51,307 bases of DNA from Ichthyophthirius multifiliis (taxonomy: Eukaryota > Ciliophora > Oligohymenophorea > Hymenostomatida): assembly GCF_000220395.1 (NCBI RefSeq), contig NW_004087691.1:1-51307 (forward strand), written 5' to 3'. This document shows positions 1 to 12,337 of this stretch, piece after piece. Positions within the stretch are counted from its first letter, which is position 1, and every line of letters begins with the position of its first letter. A program made the translations under genes and the position numbers. The notes under the pieces were generated by a model. The model did not search any database. It was not told the DNA's origin and saw nothing but the letters and a program-made list of their open reading frames with translations.

Positions 1-118
1 ACCCCACCCCAAACCCCAACCCCAACCCCAACCCCAACCCCAACCCCAACCCCAACCCCAACCCCAACCCCAACCCCAACCCCAACCCCAACCCCAACCC
101 CATTCCTAAACCCCAAAC
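1..118. repeat. C4A2 telomere at chromosome end
   Basis: The window opens with about 15 tandem CCCCAA units. The first few (1-14) and the last (about 100-118) are slightly irregular, and a poly-A tract follows at about 122-138. On this strand, reading inward from the 5' end, CCCCAA is the orientation expected at a left chromosome end, because the G-rich TTGGGG strand runs outward. This repeat is the telomere of Tetrahymena-group ciliates. It shows that the sequence is a macronuclear chromosome end rather than an internal fragment. Confidence 0.98.
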
Positions 119-966
119 CTCAAAAAAAAAAAAAAAAAGTTTTAATTAATTAAAACTAATATATTTGATTCTAAAAAAATTTTATTATGTTTTTTTATCA
201 ATTTTTATAAATATTTAATATAACAACATAAAAAAATTATATTTAATTATTTAATATTATATTAAATTTAATTATTTTATTATTATATTAAATTTAATTT
301 AATCTAATTTATAGCCAAACTTAAAATATGATATTATTATTTTATTTTTTATTTAATTTTATACAATTTTATATTAAAAAAATTATTAATATTATATCCC
401 TTTCTATATATAGAAATTAAATAAAACTAATATCCTTTTATTTTTAAATAAAATTAATTAACATAAAATAAATATAAAATTAAATTATTTTATAATTGCA
501 TTAAAATAATATTTTTATGTATAAATTTTATAGGTCAATTGTAATACAATAATACAAAGTAAAATTTTTACTATAATTTAATATTATTTAAAAAATATCT
601 AATATTATAATAATAAAATACTCATTCTCCAGTATATCCTCTAAATATATTATATAAGTTATTAATTAATTATTTTTGATTTATTATAAAAGAATATTAA
701 ATTTAAAATAAAATGTTTTAAAGTAATTTTAAAATTGATAAATTGGATTTTTGGTTTATATATAAAACTTATACTTAATATATTATATATATATAGATAG
801 TTTATAATTTTATTTTAAATCTAAAAATTAAATAAATAAATTATTTTTTTTATGAAATTTTGTATATTGTATTTTGTATTTTTTTTTTTAAATAATTTTT
901 TAATTAGTTCTATATAAATATTTTATGATTTTTATTTTTAATTTGACCTATCAATATTTTAATTTT
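119..966. other. Subtelomeric AT-rich spacer
   Basis: About 850 bp of almost pure A/T between the telomere and the first gene, with a poly-A run just inside the telomere. I see no open frame with coding character, no RNA gene and no tandem repeat beyond short AT runs. Confidence 0.6.
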
Positions 967-3275
967 TCATTAAAATCTTTTTTAAATTGATTTACTTTTT
1001 TATTTTCCTTTAAATATAATAAAATAATAAAAATATAACTAAAAGTATTATACTTTATTATTTTTAAAATTTAAATAAGAATTTAAATCATTTTATTTAT
1101 ATTTGCTTTCTTATTTTTTAATAGAAGAAGTCGCCTCAGTTTTTTATTCATTTTTTTAGACACCATTTTTAATTAATTCAATTTTTATATTAGTATTTTT
1201 AATATTATTTTTTTATTAAGAATTATTATTTTTAATATGAAATTATAACTATTTATGCAAATTTTACAATTATTAAAGATAAGTTTACTATATATTTTCG
1301 TTTTTTCTTTCAAAATTATTAATTTTATTGCTTCCTTAAATTAACATATTACTTTATTGTTGATTTACTAAAGGCTTTTTTTATGAATTATTTAAACTAT
1401 TTCCAAAAGATATATTATATCCTCCACTTAATTAATGTTTTGAGTCCTAATTTAATTTTTTTCTTTAATTTTGGATTAACTTAGGTCATTTCTGGTAACC
1501 CCTTCTAACATATATAATATCTTTTAGTATTCCAATTTTTTTTTTTTGATTTCATTTCTTTCTGTAATATCAAATTAATGAACATTACTTTAATGCTATT
1601 TATTTTGTTTATTTGTAGATTAATTATTCATTGAATCTTTATGATTATTTGAATTTATATTTTAATTTCTATTATATTAAAATTATGTTTTTTGTACTTC
1701 ATCGTATTTTATATAAGTACTGGAAAAAGAAGAGAACTCTTTTTCAAGTTCAATTGAATTGGATAAATTATTTATTTTCTCTGATTAAAAAAATGAATTT
1801 TAATTTGAAAAACGAGAAGTATCATACAATTAATAATTAATAAAAGAATTATCAAACTTTATAGGAGTTTGATAAGTTGATTTATTCTAAATTTTTTATT
1901 TTAAACTATTTAAATGTTTTTCTACATTAATTATTTCAGATTATATATTTTCATCATCTTTATTTGTATTTTGTTTAAGCTCTTTGAAATATTGATAAAT
2001 TTTATCTATTGCTTAGTTTTATTCTTTTTCTTTGTCAAATTAAATATTTTAAACATTTCTATTTATTTATTATTAATTTATTCCATTTAGTGATTAATTA
2101 CTTAGATTAAAGTTGCTTTATGTAGATAAACTACTTTGTCTTTTATAATCTTCCTAATTGTTTAATTTATTTAAAATTTAGTTTTATTAATTATCTATAT
2201 TTTCTTTTTAGTTAGTTGATTTTATATTTTAAAATATTTATTCTGTTTTTTAATCATTATTAAAAAATTGATCTTTCAAAAAATATTAATTTTAATATTT
2301 ATTTGATTCCCCATTATAAAATTACAAATCTGTTTTTGAACTTTCATACTAACTTAATTTTAAAGACTCGATTTCAACCATAAGATCTTTTAAATTTTAT
2401 TCTATTATATATTATTATTATAGTTTTTTACTATATTAACATTATTGTTATTTTTTTTTTTTTTTTTTATTTAAATTTTTTATATCATTATCTAAATTTT
2501 AAAAATCATTATTAAGACTATTAACAGAAGAAATATGTGATTATTTTAGCTAACTGATATCAGAAAGCGAAACATTTATTGATTTTTAATTATTTGTATT
2601 AACACTTTTATTTTGATGAGATTTTATATTATGAATGAACAAACTTTATTTATTATTTTAATTTATGGTATAATTATCGATTGAAGAAAATCTATTTATT
2701 TTTAAATTTTAAATTGAATTGCAGATTTTCTCAGTATTGACTTATTTATTTTTATTAATTTTACTATTATTATGCTTTTTTATTTGAATATTATTATTAT
2801 TTTTATCTATCATATTTTCATATTTATTCCATTTATTAAAATATTAAGGATTTTAATTTTCAAATTATATAGTTCTTTATATTTAATTGATATTATTTTC
2901 CGAAATATTATAACAATCAAATTTATTTATATTTCCAAAAAAATTCGTTATTTATTCTTAACTTTTTTTAAAGTTTTTTGAAATTTATTTAAATTAAGGT
3001 AAAATTGCTTCTTCTTATTATTTTTAATTTAAATACAAATTACTTTATCTTTTACCTTAATTAATTTTGTTTATTTTATTGTTGTTAGCACTTTTTACTT
3101 TGCTTTAATTTTATTTTGTTAACATAATATTTATTTTATCTTTTGGTAAGCAAAACTCTTCTTCTATTGATTCATCGTTTTAATCTTAAGCTTTAATTTC
3201 ACTCTTCGATTTCCTTAAAATATCATCATTTTTAAATAACTATTAATGTTATTATCTTTTAAAATAATTATTCAT
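967..3275 (-). CDS. Gln/Asn-rich coiled-coil protein, unknown function
   Basis: Read in code 6 the gene starts at the ATG at 3275 (MNNYFKRQQ...) and stays open for 592 codons to 1500. A 53-nt GT...AG intron (1447-1499) follows, then 159 codons to TGA at 967, giving 751 aa. The N-terminal part is acidic and basic by turns (ESIEEEF near residue 37). A six-Lys run encoded by an 18-A tract lies near residue 270. A helical, charged segment follows (DLMVEIESLKL) and the rest is rich in Gln, Asn and Ser. No catalytic domain is recognisable. The donor GTTACC is unusual, but the phases agree on both sides and the upstream frame hits TGA inside the intron. It is the gene nearest the telomere, in tandem with the LRR gene 158 bp upstream. 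It could be a cytoskeletal or scaffold protein; that is a guess. Confidence 0.65.
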
Positions 3276-3433
3276 TTTTTTATTAAATATTTTATTTTAT
3301 TATTTTATTGTTTAAAAAGATAAAATAATTTATTGCTTTGCTTTAATAAAATATTATTTATATATATTAAATATATATTTAAAAATTTAACAGTATTATT
3401 TTAAATAATACAAAAAAAAATAGTTAATAATAT

Positions 3434-5131
3434 TCATATTTTCTCATCAATTATAATTTTAAATTATTTACAATTTTTCATATTGTCAAAAACTTCCAAA
3501 TGTTCTTTATTAACCTAATCATTACCTTTTAAATTAATTTCTAAGTACTCTAAATTCATCAAACCACAAATAGATTTTGAAAGTATTTCAAAACTTTCCA
3601 CGGAAAAATAGGTATTATGAAAATTAACATTAAGGCTTTTTATCTATTAATTAACCTAAAGAAGCTAACTTAATTCATATAGTTAATTATCACTTACATA
3701 TTAATCTTCCAAATCTAAAAATAATATATCTTTAGATTAAATTTCGTTATCAATTTTTATCACTTTCTAACTTTTGCTCAAATATAGAGTAATTTTCATT
3801 TTTTCTAAAGAATATACCATTTATTTATCATCCGTAGATCCTTCATTAATAATAATTTCAAAAAGATCAGAAGGCGGAATATTTCTTAAAATAAAATAAA
3901 GCTATGCATTATCCAAAATACATGAAGAAAACTGTGATAAATTGAGTTTTATTTCTCTATTTATGATTGTAAAAACATACATGTAATTTATTTTTAAATA
4001 TATATCTGAATTCTTTTTAGAATAACTATCATTATCTAATGAATATTCTTCTATAATTTGCTATTTTTGGTTAAAAATTTAATTTACTTAATCATAAAAT
4101 TACTCATCGTCTTCATTTTCAACTTCTAATTCACCATATTCACTATCAGATTCTAATTTTTGATATTATTTGACAATTTTCGATATTAATTTAATACATT
4201 TATTATTATCAACTTCTTCATTTATTTAATAAACCTATCTATTATCTTCTATTTTAATCAAAAACTCATTATTAACTTCTAAATAATTACATTTAGAAAT
4301 CATTTCAATTAAAAAATCGATTAAATATATTTTAAAATCAACTAAAATTACCATATTTTTTACAAAAGAAATAGAATAAGCCAAATACTACAAACCGACT
4401 TCTGAAAAAGAATAATTTTTTCTCAAATTAAGTTTTAAATTTTTAATGTTTTTATTTAAAGTAAAAAGAGTAAAACCTTCATTTTCTATACGATTTTCAT
4501 AAAAGCATAAATTCAATTTATCTATATTTTGTAATTTCTCTAATTATTAAGTCAATGTTGATATTGTAGTTACATTATTTTTAGAAAAGCGTATTGTTAA
4601 ATTTTTTAAATTTTAAAAATTGGAAAATTGCATTGAAAAAATTTCACTATATATTAATAAGTCAGTATCTTCTATTTAACACAAGCCAAAATCTAATTAA
4701 ATGTCTTCCAAATTTTTCATTAAAAGCATTTTTTCGCAAAGTTTTTGGATAAAATCTTTACTATGGAAAGTATTAGTTTGGAAAGAAAGACCTAATGAAT
4801 GTATAAATGTGTATTAGACTAATATTTAGAAAAGAATATCAAGGTTATCTTTAAAATCTTCACATTGTGTTTTAAAAAGAACTATTTTTGCTTCATCCCA
4901 AATTTTTAACTAAGTTATATTTTAGTTTTTTTCTATATTTTTTAATAATTATTCAAGTGAGTTAAAATCGTGAATTATCACATTTAAAAGCTTTATTTGG
5001 TTTTAAAGAGAAATTGCTATATTTATGTATTATTCACAATTTTGTTAACGTAAATGTTAAAATCTCCATTTTTTAGTTTATGATTGGAGTATTTAATGTT
5101 TTAGTTTATTATTATTTAATGTATTTTCCAT
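3434..5131 (-). CDS. Leucine-rich-repeat protein, subtelomeric
   Basis: A single intron-free frame of 565 aa in code 6, from ATG at 5131 to TGA at 3434. Repeating segments such as LKNLTIRFSKNNV, IDKLNLCFYENRIENEG and IKNLKLNLRKN match the L..L.L....N.I...G pattern of ribonuclease-inhibitor-type LRRs. The LRRs lie in the middle (about residues 170-270) and again near the C-terminus (IKSLNVNFHN, LEYLEINLKGN). An acidic segment (ELEVENEDDEQ, about residues 330-345) separates them. There is no signal peptide and no kinase domain. Ciliate genomes carry large families of such LRR proteins, often near chromosome ends, which fits a position 5 kb from the telomere. The repeats suggest protein binding; the specific function is unknown. 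Confidence 0.82.
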
Positions 5132-6541
5132 ATTTTTTTGTTATTTTTAAAAAATTAAAATAATTTATTAAATATATTTTTTAGAAATTAAATAATAATT
5201 TTTTATAAATTTAGGCATCTTATTTTTATTCTTTAAACATATATATTAATTTACAAATATTTCACTTTTTATATAATATTTATTATAAATTTTATTTTTT
5301 AGAATAAATATATTTATACTTAATGAAAAAAATATATTATTAAAATAAATTCATGTTTATTATTTTCTATATAAAAATTATAATTACATTATTTAATTAG
5401 ATTTTTGAAATAACAAACATATAATTAAATAATTAACATAATAATAAATATTTAAATAGAACTTTAATAATTTATTAACAATTAAAAATATAATATTTAT
5501 CTATTAAGAAATATGTATTTTTAATAAAAATAAATATAAAAGATTTCACATATTAATATTTATTATATCCTCTAAAAGTATCAAAATTAATTTTTTTATA
5601 TATTAAATATTAAATAAAATTTATCAAAATAAGTTATATATTACTTAATTATTTTTATTTTTGAACTAAATTTGAGACATTACGTGTTTCTATACTTTTA
5701 ACTATATATATATAAATACATAAATTATTTTTAATAAATTTATAAATATATATTTAATTAACTAAAATATATATTAAACAAGAAAATCATGAGATAAGCA
5801 TTTTTATAAAATTATTTTTAAGAAATCACAATTTTTATTTTATTTAATTTAAATTATAACAGGAAATAATTTTTTAATTTATAATTAATATATTTAAATT
5901 AAAACATTAAATATCTATATTTTTTTCTTCGAAAAATTCCAAATTAATTTTTTTTATATTAGTCTTTATAAGTAAATAATTTAGTAATAACAGTAAATAT
6001 ATTTCGAAATTGTATACTGAAACATATTCTATAACTAAAAATGCATCTAAAAATCATAAATTTTAAATAAGTTTAAGTAATAAAATATTATAGAACCTTA
6101 AATAAAATATTAATATAAAAAAATTAAAATTATAAAATTTTTATTAGGACATTATTTATATAAATTGATTGATAATTGGTAATTAATTTTTAATCATACT
6201 TTAGCTATTATAATTAATAAAATATAATATTATTTTAAATAAAAACAAAATATCGGAATAAAACATAAATTACTTATTTATTTTTTTATAATATAAATTA
6301 TTTTAATTATTTATTTAAAATTAATTATTAATAACATAATATTATTTTAATAAATTTATATTATTTTATAATACTATTCATATAAATATAATTTAGTTTT
6401 TGATTCAAAAATTAAAATAATTATTTATAATATTAATATAAAAAATAAAATCTTTTAAAATTATTTTTAATGATATTTTAAACAATATTAATATATAAAA
6501 AATATATATCTAAAAAAAAAGCCCTTATTTATATTAATATT
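5132..6541. other. AT-rich intergenic gap
   Basis: 1.4 kb of very AT-rich sequence with no convincing gene on either strand. A short segment at 6030-6070 (ataactaaaa..gcatctaaaaatca) resembles 7010-7048, suggesting a small diverged duplication. Otherwise nothing is visible. Confidence 0.5.
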
Positions 6542-6751
6542 TCAGAATTTTTTTTTTAAATTGTCTTAGATATTTTTTTTTTAATAATATTCATTTTATT
6601 TATTCAATAATGATTATCTTTCTTATTCTTTTAGCTAATCATATTGCTCTTAATCAACTTTAAAACATAAACTTGGTAACATAATAACAAATAAAACAAT
6701 ACATGCTACAATTAAACTTTATATCATATCATAGAATTTTTCATCTGTCAT
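6542..6751 (-). CDS. Small single-pass membrane protein, 69 aa
   Basis: An ATG at 6751 opens a 69-codon frame (MTDEKFYDMIQ...) ending at TGA 6542. Residues about 11-30 (SLIVACIVLFVIMLPSLCF) form one hydrophobic membrane segment. It is followed by a charged, Gln-rich helix (EQYDQLKEQERQSLLNKQ) that would face the other side. The base composition is richer in G/C than the flanks and the frame uses TAA and TAG as Gln, like the other genes. The arrangement resembles small tail- or signal-anchored proteins, but I recognise no family. The short length leaves some chance that it is fortuitous. Confidence 0.6.
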
Positions 6752-7054
6752 TTTAATAAAAAAAAAATAGTAAAAATAATAAATTATTTTAATTTATTAA
6801 TATTTTTTTTTAAAATATTATACATTATAATACTTTTTATTAAAAAAAATTCTTTTTAATATAAATTTAAATATTTAAATAAAAAAATTGTAAATAACGT
6901 CCTTTTAAAAGAATAATCACATATAAATGATAATTACAATATTTCTATTAAATTACTACTTTAAACAAATAAACTATCAATTTTAATTCTGTTAATAATC
7001 AATATTTTATAATAACTAATGTATCTAAAAATCACAAGACTTAAATTTTGATCA

Positions 7055-7675
7055 ATGAATATATTTGCTGACGTAAAATATGAAATAAAAAAATATTTAA
7101 ATATAACTAAAAAATACATGCTTTCGGAATTGCAAAGCATTATCTTATTATACTTTTTAATTTAAAATATTTAATTAATGCTAACTAAACAGCTAAAACA
7201 GCAAATTATACATAATTTTCAAATAATTTTTTTGAAAGAAACAATAACTGTACTTATATAAAGATAGTTATAAAAAATAGATGGTAAGATGTGTACTTTG
7301 CGCAAAATTATTTAATTTTTGTTTATTTTTAATTCATAAAATATATATTTAGTGAAATAATAAATTTATTTTGGAAAATACAGTTTTTAAAAAAATGCAT
7401 TAAAGTAGAGGCCTATTTCGAAAACTAATAAGAAAGAAAATATATTAAATATGTAAACTCGATTATATTTTTATGAAACAAATTAAATTTAATTTCAAAT
7501 CGTAATAAAAAGTATATCCTATTACGTACTATATAATTTTTATCTAAAGGCGATACATATATATAAAAAGAGATATTAAAATAATAAACATTCGAGAAAA
7601 AAAGCATAAAAATAAGAGATTTAGCATTTGAAAAAGGTAAAAAAAGAGATTAAATAATCAAATTTTCTCTATTGA
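7055..7675 (+). CDS. Candidate ORF, 206 aa, unknown
   Basis: In code 6 an ATG at 7055, two codons after a TGA, opens 206 codons to TGA at 7673-7675. The product begins MNIFADVKYEIKK, is hydrophobic and helical in the first half and strongly basic at the end (KKRYQNNKHSRKKA). The stretch is less AT-extreme than its flanks (for example gtagaggcctatttcg near 7406), which favours coding. However, with only TGA as stop, open frames of this size can arise by chance in A/T-rich DNA, and I see no family motif. A perfect 7-bp inverted repeat lies inside it at 7118-7140. Treat as unproven. Confidence 0.35.
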
Positions 7676-7705
7676 TTAACAATAATTATAGAATAGTTTA
7701 AATAG

Positions 7706-7707
<2 letters not shown>

Positions 7708-7772
<65 letters not shown>

Positions 7773-7778
7773 ATATAT
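7708..7778. repeat. (AT)n microsatellite
   Basis: About 70 bp of alternating AT with one TTT interruption near 7758, in the spacer just after the candidate ORF. Confidence 0.95.
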
Positions 7779-8441
7779 GAAAGCTCTATATCTATTTTGA
7801 TTTTTGACTATTAATATTTAAAATTACTTTAAAAAATTATTTTTTAAAATATCTAATTATGAAAAGAATTATTTTAATAAAGATTATGTTTTTTTTTATA
7901 TTTTATGGTAAAACGAATAAGTTTAAATTTTTTAAAAAATATTAAATTTTATTAACAACTTATATTAATTATTTTACAAGAAAAAAATTCTTTAAATTCA
8001 ATTTGTTAAATTTTTCAATTTTTACCAAAAACTGCATTAAATATTTCAGTTTAAATTTTTAAAAGATATAGAATAAATTATACTCATTATTTAAGAACCT
8101 TAAATATACTTTATTACTCAAAGTGTATTTTTCTTTTATAAAAAGTCACTTAAAATCTTATTTCTGTAGAATGTAGAAAAATAGCATTCTAGTTCTCTTT
8201 TAAAAATATAAAATAATTAATTTAACAAAAAATATCCTTATAATATTTATGTTTAAAAATTTAATTATTAAATTTTAAAATAAAATTTAAATATTATAAA
8301 TTAATATCTATTCAATTAAATGATTAAAACACCAAATTTATAATTTTTGAAGAATATTTTTTAAAAATATATATATATATTTAAGGAATATTAATAAAAA
8401 TTAAAAAATATAAGCATATATAATAAAAACAATAAAGAAAA
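7779..8441. other. AT-rich intergenic gap
   Basis: No gene seen. It contains one perfect 7-bp inverted repeat, TAGAATG at 8167-8173 and CATTCTA at 8185-8191, with an 11-nt loop. I cannot assign it to an RNA family. The region is the downstream flank of the TBC1D19-like gene. Confidence 0.5.
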
Positions 8442-9331
8442 TCATTATAAAGCAGCTCTGATACAATCAATAAAAGACTCTTTTATATTATTACTAAAAA
8501 TCTAATTAATTCCATTTAGATTTTTACATTTAAGTAATTATTATTACTATAATCTAAAAACACCAACTGAATATAAAGCCAATATATCTAAACTTTAATA
8601 CCCAATTATTCTATCGAAAAGTAAAAATAAGTTTTCTATTGTTGTAAATCCTATAAAACAATAATAAATCCAAGGAAAACAAATTCTTAAAGGTTCAATT
8701 CCTTTTTTTAAAAAAAATTAAACAAAAATATTATATACGTGGAAATAAAAAAACTATATGCGTATATATAAATAAAAATACCTATAGAATCAAAATGTTC
8801 AGCTAATTTTGGGCATTGGAAAAAGAATAATTCCTCAAAAACATTACATATATTAATAATTCCATTTTATAAAGAAGTAATAGTATGTAAATAACAGAAA
8901 AAATTGCAATAAAATTCTTTAAATAGTCCATATACAATTTCGACTTTATTTGAACAATAACCAAAAGGTGCAACATATAAAGAAAAATGTTTCATTGGAA
9001 TAGTACACACTGTAGAAGGTATTTTTTATAAATTTTATTCATTTAGTTTATGAAAAGCATAAGAAAAAATCTTTATTTTTTCTTTAACTTAATTATCTCT
9101 TATAAAGGCTTAAGTTATTCTTTCAACGATTTCTTAAAAAACAAAATATTATTCACTATCAGCTACTTTCTATATTAAAAAGTATAAAAAAATATTACAT
9201 AAAAAAAAATTTAAAATAAAATAAATACACAAGAATCTAATTCTAATAATTCATCATATAAATATTGCTTTTTTTCACTTTCTTCTTCTAATTTAGCAAA
9301 AACCTTAATAATGAATAATTGTTTAATATAA

Positions 9332-9389
<58 letters not shown>

Positions 9390-10106
9390 TTATATATTTA
9401 CTTTATAAGAATTTGATTCTATTCCAAAATATCTTAAATATAATTCCACTCTTTCTCCATTTGGAAAACCTCCTTTTGCGATTTATTAAATTTCACTTGC
9501 TAAAGCTTCCGAATCAATAAGATTTTTCGCTTTTTTTTCTCTATTTTTATATTCTTATGAATTTCTATTTTCAATAACATCATTAGATAGTAATAATTCA
9601 TATTTTCTTTTATAATCGTTTATATTTATATTTTATTAAAATTGAACTTTAATTAATCCTTAAGAAACGCTTTAAATTATTGAAGGATTTCTTATTTATT
9701 AGAGAAAATTAAGGAAATTATTCTCGTCATATATGTACAATAAATCCGCATTTTCTACATCTTTTTATTGGTTGTATTTTTCATATACATAGTCATAATT
9801 TTTTAATACCAATTCAGTCCATTTTAGCTTTTAATGATTAATAAAATCGTATTAATCGGATTAAATAGGCTCTATTTTGACACTTTTATTCGCACAATTC
9901 ATTATTAGGGACTTCAATTGGTCTTCTATTCCATTTTGAGTGGAATATTGTTGGATGGTTTAGAGATTGATTAAGTCATGAGGTAATTTTAATTTAAGTT
10001 CCTTTAATAATTAAGATTTTAATTTCCAATATAATTTCGATTCTTTCATCTTCATTAATATTTTATATTTTTTATTATCGTTATTATCTATTATTTATTC
10101 AGTCAT
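8442..10106 (-). CDS. TBC1D19: TBC1D19-like TBC-domain protein
   Basis: Four exons on the minus strand: 9402-10106, 9229-9303, 8782-9169 and 8442-8701, totalling 476 codons (475 aa; the human protein is slightly longer). The introns are 98, 59 and 80 nt and the phases agree. Family-specific segments are SEQYFVFQEIVERI, HFSLYVAPFGYC, FKEFYCNFFCYLHTI and EPLRICFPWIYYCF, then LFLLFDRIIGYQSLDILAL near the C-terminus. These match the C-terminal half of TBC1D19 closely. TBC domains usually activate the GTPase of Rab proteins on membranes. I do not see the canonical arginine-finger or YxQ motifs, so GAP activity is uncertain. Intron 1 contains a 50-bp (AT)n tract. The N-terminal 200 residues are poorly conserved. 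Confidence 0.92.
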
Positions 10107-12337
10107 ATTTATTATTTATTTTAATATTTTTTAAAAAAAAATAGTAATTATTTATAAAATAAAAAAAATCAAAATCAAATTATATTAAATAGACTTTTAA
10201 ACTGAATTAAATAAATAATTAATTTTATATTACAATATAAATAATAATAAATCTTAAAGTTTTCTTTTTTTTTATAGATTAAACAAAAAAACTATATATA
10301 TATTTTTAATAGTTTAATAGCTTTTTTCTTATCTTTTAAATTTGAAAATTTAAACACTTTTTCATTAATTTATTTATTTTATATAAAATCTTAACTTTTA
10401 ATGGTAAGTTACTACATTAAATATAAAAACAATTGTAAAATAAAAAATTAATTGTAATATTTTTTTTTGCACTGTAATCTTATTTAGTTTTTAAAATTCT
10501 TTAAAACATTCACAAAAATTTATAGATAGGTTAATTTCTGTTTTTATTTTTATGTTATAATTATTTGTTCTCCATATCTTATATTTTTTATTAAAATTAA
10601 ATATAATATTATATAAATTTTAATTTAATAAAAAAATTCTCACTAATTTTTAACAACTCTTAAATTTTCAAAGAATTTTTATTTTTTTTATAATAAAATA
10701 TTTTTATTTTTTTCAATAAAATTATGATTTTTTTTTAATTAATTTAAATTATTGCTTTCTAAAAATTATACCATTATTTATTAAATAGTATTAATTAGTT
10801 TATTATCTTATTATCTTATCAATTTCCTTTTTAAAAAACTTTATTATATTTTTCTATAATTGATTTAATATTTAGAAAATTATTTTTATTGATTTTATAT
10901 ACTAAAAAATAATAAAAATTCACTACTGTTTTTATTAAAATTAAAAGAGCTATCTATCTTGAATATTTATTTTTCTTTAGGCTTCATAATAATTTAAAAA
11001 CATTAATTAAATATTTTTATTCTGATTTTTCAATCTATTTCTAATAATTTAAAAATGCTATTCAAATTTTTTTTACCCATAATAGATTTTAAGCATTAAA
11101 TGTATTCTATTTATTTATTAATTTTTTTAAAAAATATTCTTTTTATACTATAATATAATAATTGATTCAAACCTTTTTTTTTCCTTAAAATTATTTGTTG
11201 TAAAAATAAAAAATAATTTTTTTGTTATAATCTGAGCATTTTAGTCTATAAGTTTATAAATTCTATTATTTTATTTTTATTGATATTTATAAAGATAAAT
11301 TTTATAAATATAACGATTATATTTTAATAATGTAAATAGTTTTATATTGAGATAGAATATAATTATCATATTTTTTTCTTTTAATTTTATTTCTGATATT
11401 TAATATCTTTAAAAAATGATTTAAACAATTGTTTATATTTTCCACCATATATTTAATTTGAATTATTAATAACTTTAAATAAAATCGTAAATTTCACTAA
11501 TATGACCATATATTTTTTTATTTATATAAAAAAGAAATTAATATAATTTAAACATAAAATTCATAATATTATGTAGAAAAAATAAAAATTTTATATGATC
11601 GTACTTTATTTTTTTTAATAAAATATAATATCTTTCAATATATTTTCTTATATAAAGTTTAATTATTTTGTTAATATTAAATTTCTGGATAATATTTAGC
11701 TTTTATATATCAAATATCATTCATAATATAAATTTATTATCATAAGCAAAATAAGTAACTATAAATTTAGAATAAATATTATTGTAAAAATATATTCAAA
11801 ATGTTTTCAAAAATTATATTTATTTTAAATAAAATTATATATTAAATGGATTATAAAGTGATTAAATCACATAATTTTAAATTAGCATAATATTAAATGT
11901 TCTATATTTATATTTTAAAATATATTAATATTATATAATTAAATTTTTTATTTAATTAGGGTTTTGCATTCATAGATATTGAATCAATTTTTATACTTTT
12001 TAAATTTTTATTTATTAAATTAATTAAACTCTATTATATTTTTATTTTTCTTTTAAAATATATTAGATATATATTTTATAATTTTATATATCTATGACAA
12101 AAAATATATAAAATGAAAATTATAATAATAAAATTAAATATTAAATTTTATTATATTTTACGAAATTATGAAAAATATTCTAAAACTATAATATAAAAAT
12201 TATAAATTATAAATTTAAAATAATAATATATATATAAAATTGATTATATTAATATAATTTAACAATAATATTTAATTAATTTATTAGTTTTTTTGGCTTT
12301 TAATTACATTTTTTTATAAAAAAAATAAAAAATAAAA
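10107..12337. other. Long AT-rich gap with weak coding echoes
   Basis: 2.2 kb with no gene I can defend. On the minus strand around 10560-11100 there are short, broken, coding-like stretches (for example an ATG opening MGKKNLNSIFKLLEID then TGA), which may be a strongly decayed gene or chance. The remainder, to the RING gene start, is near-pure A/T. Confidence 0.4.

Noticed and set aside
2452-2469. Suspected frameshift at an A18 tract in the subtelomeric coiled-coil gene
   Set aside because: Recounting gives exactly 18 A, six Lys codons, so the frame is continuous.
8688-8708. T-arm-like GGTTCAATTCC
   Set aside because: No tRNA body around it; it is the TBC1D19 exon 4 start (GIEPLR) next to its splice acceptor.
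10560-11100. Minus-strand coding-like fragments (MGKKNLNSIF and others)
   Set aside because: Interrupted by several TGAs in short order and without any recognisable motif; not enough to call a gene or pseudogene.
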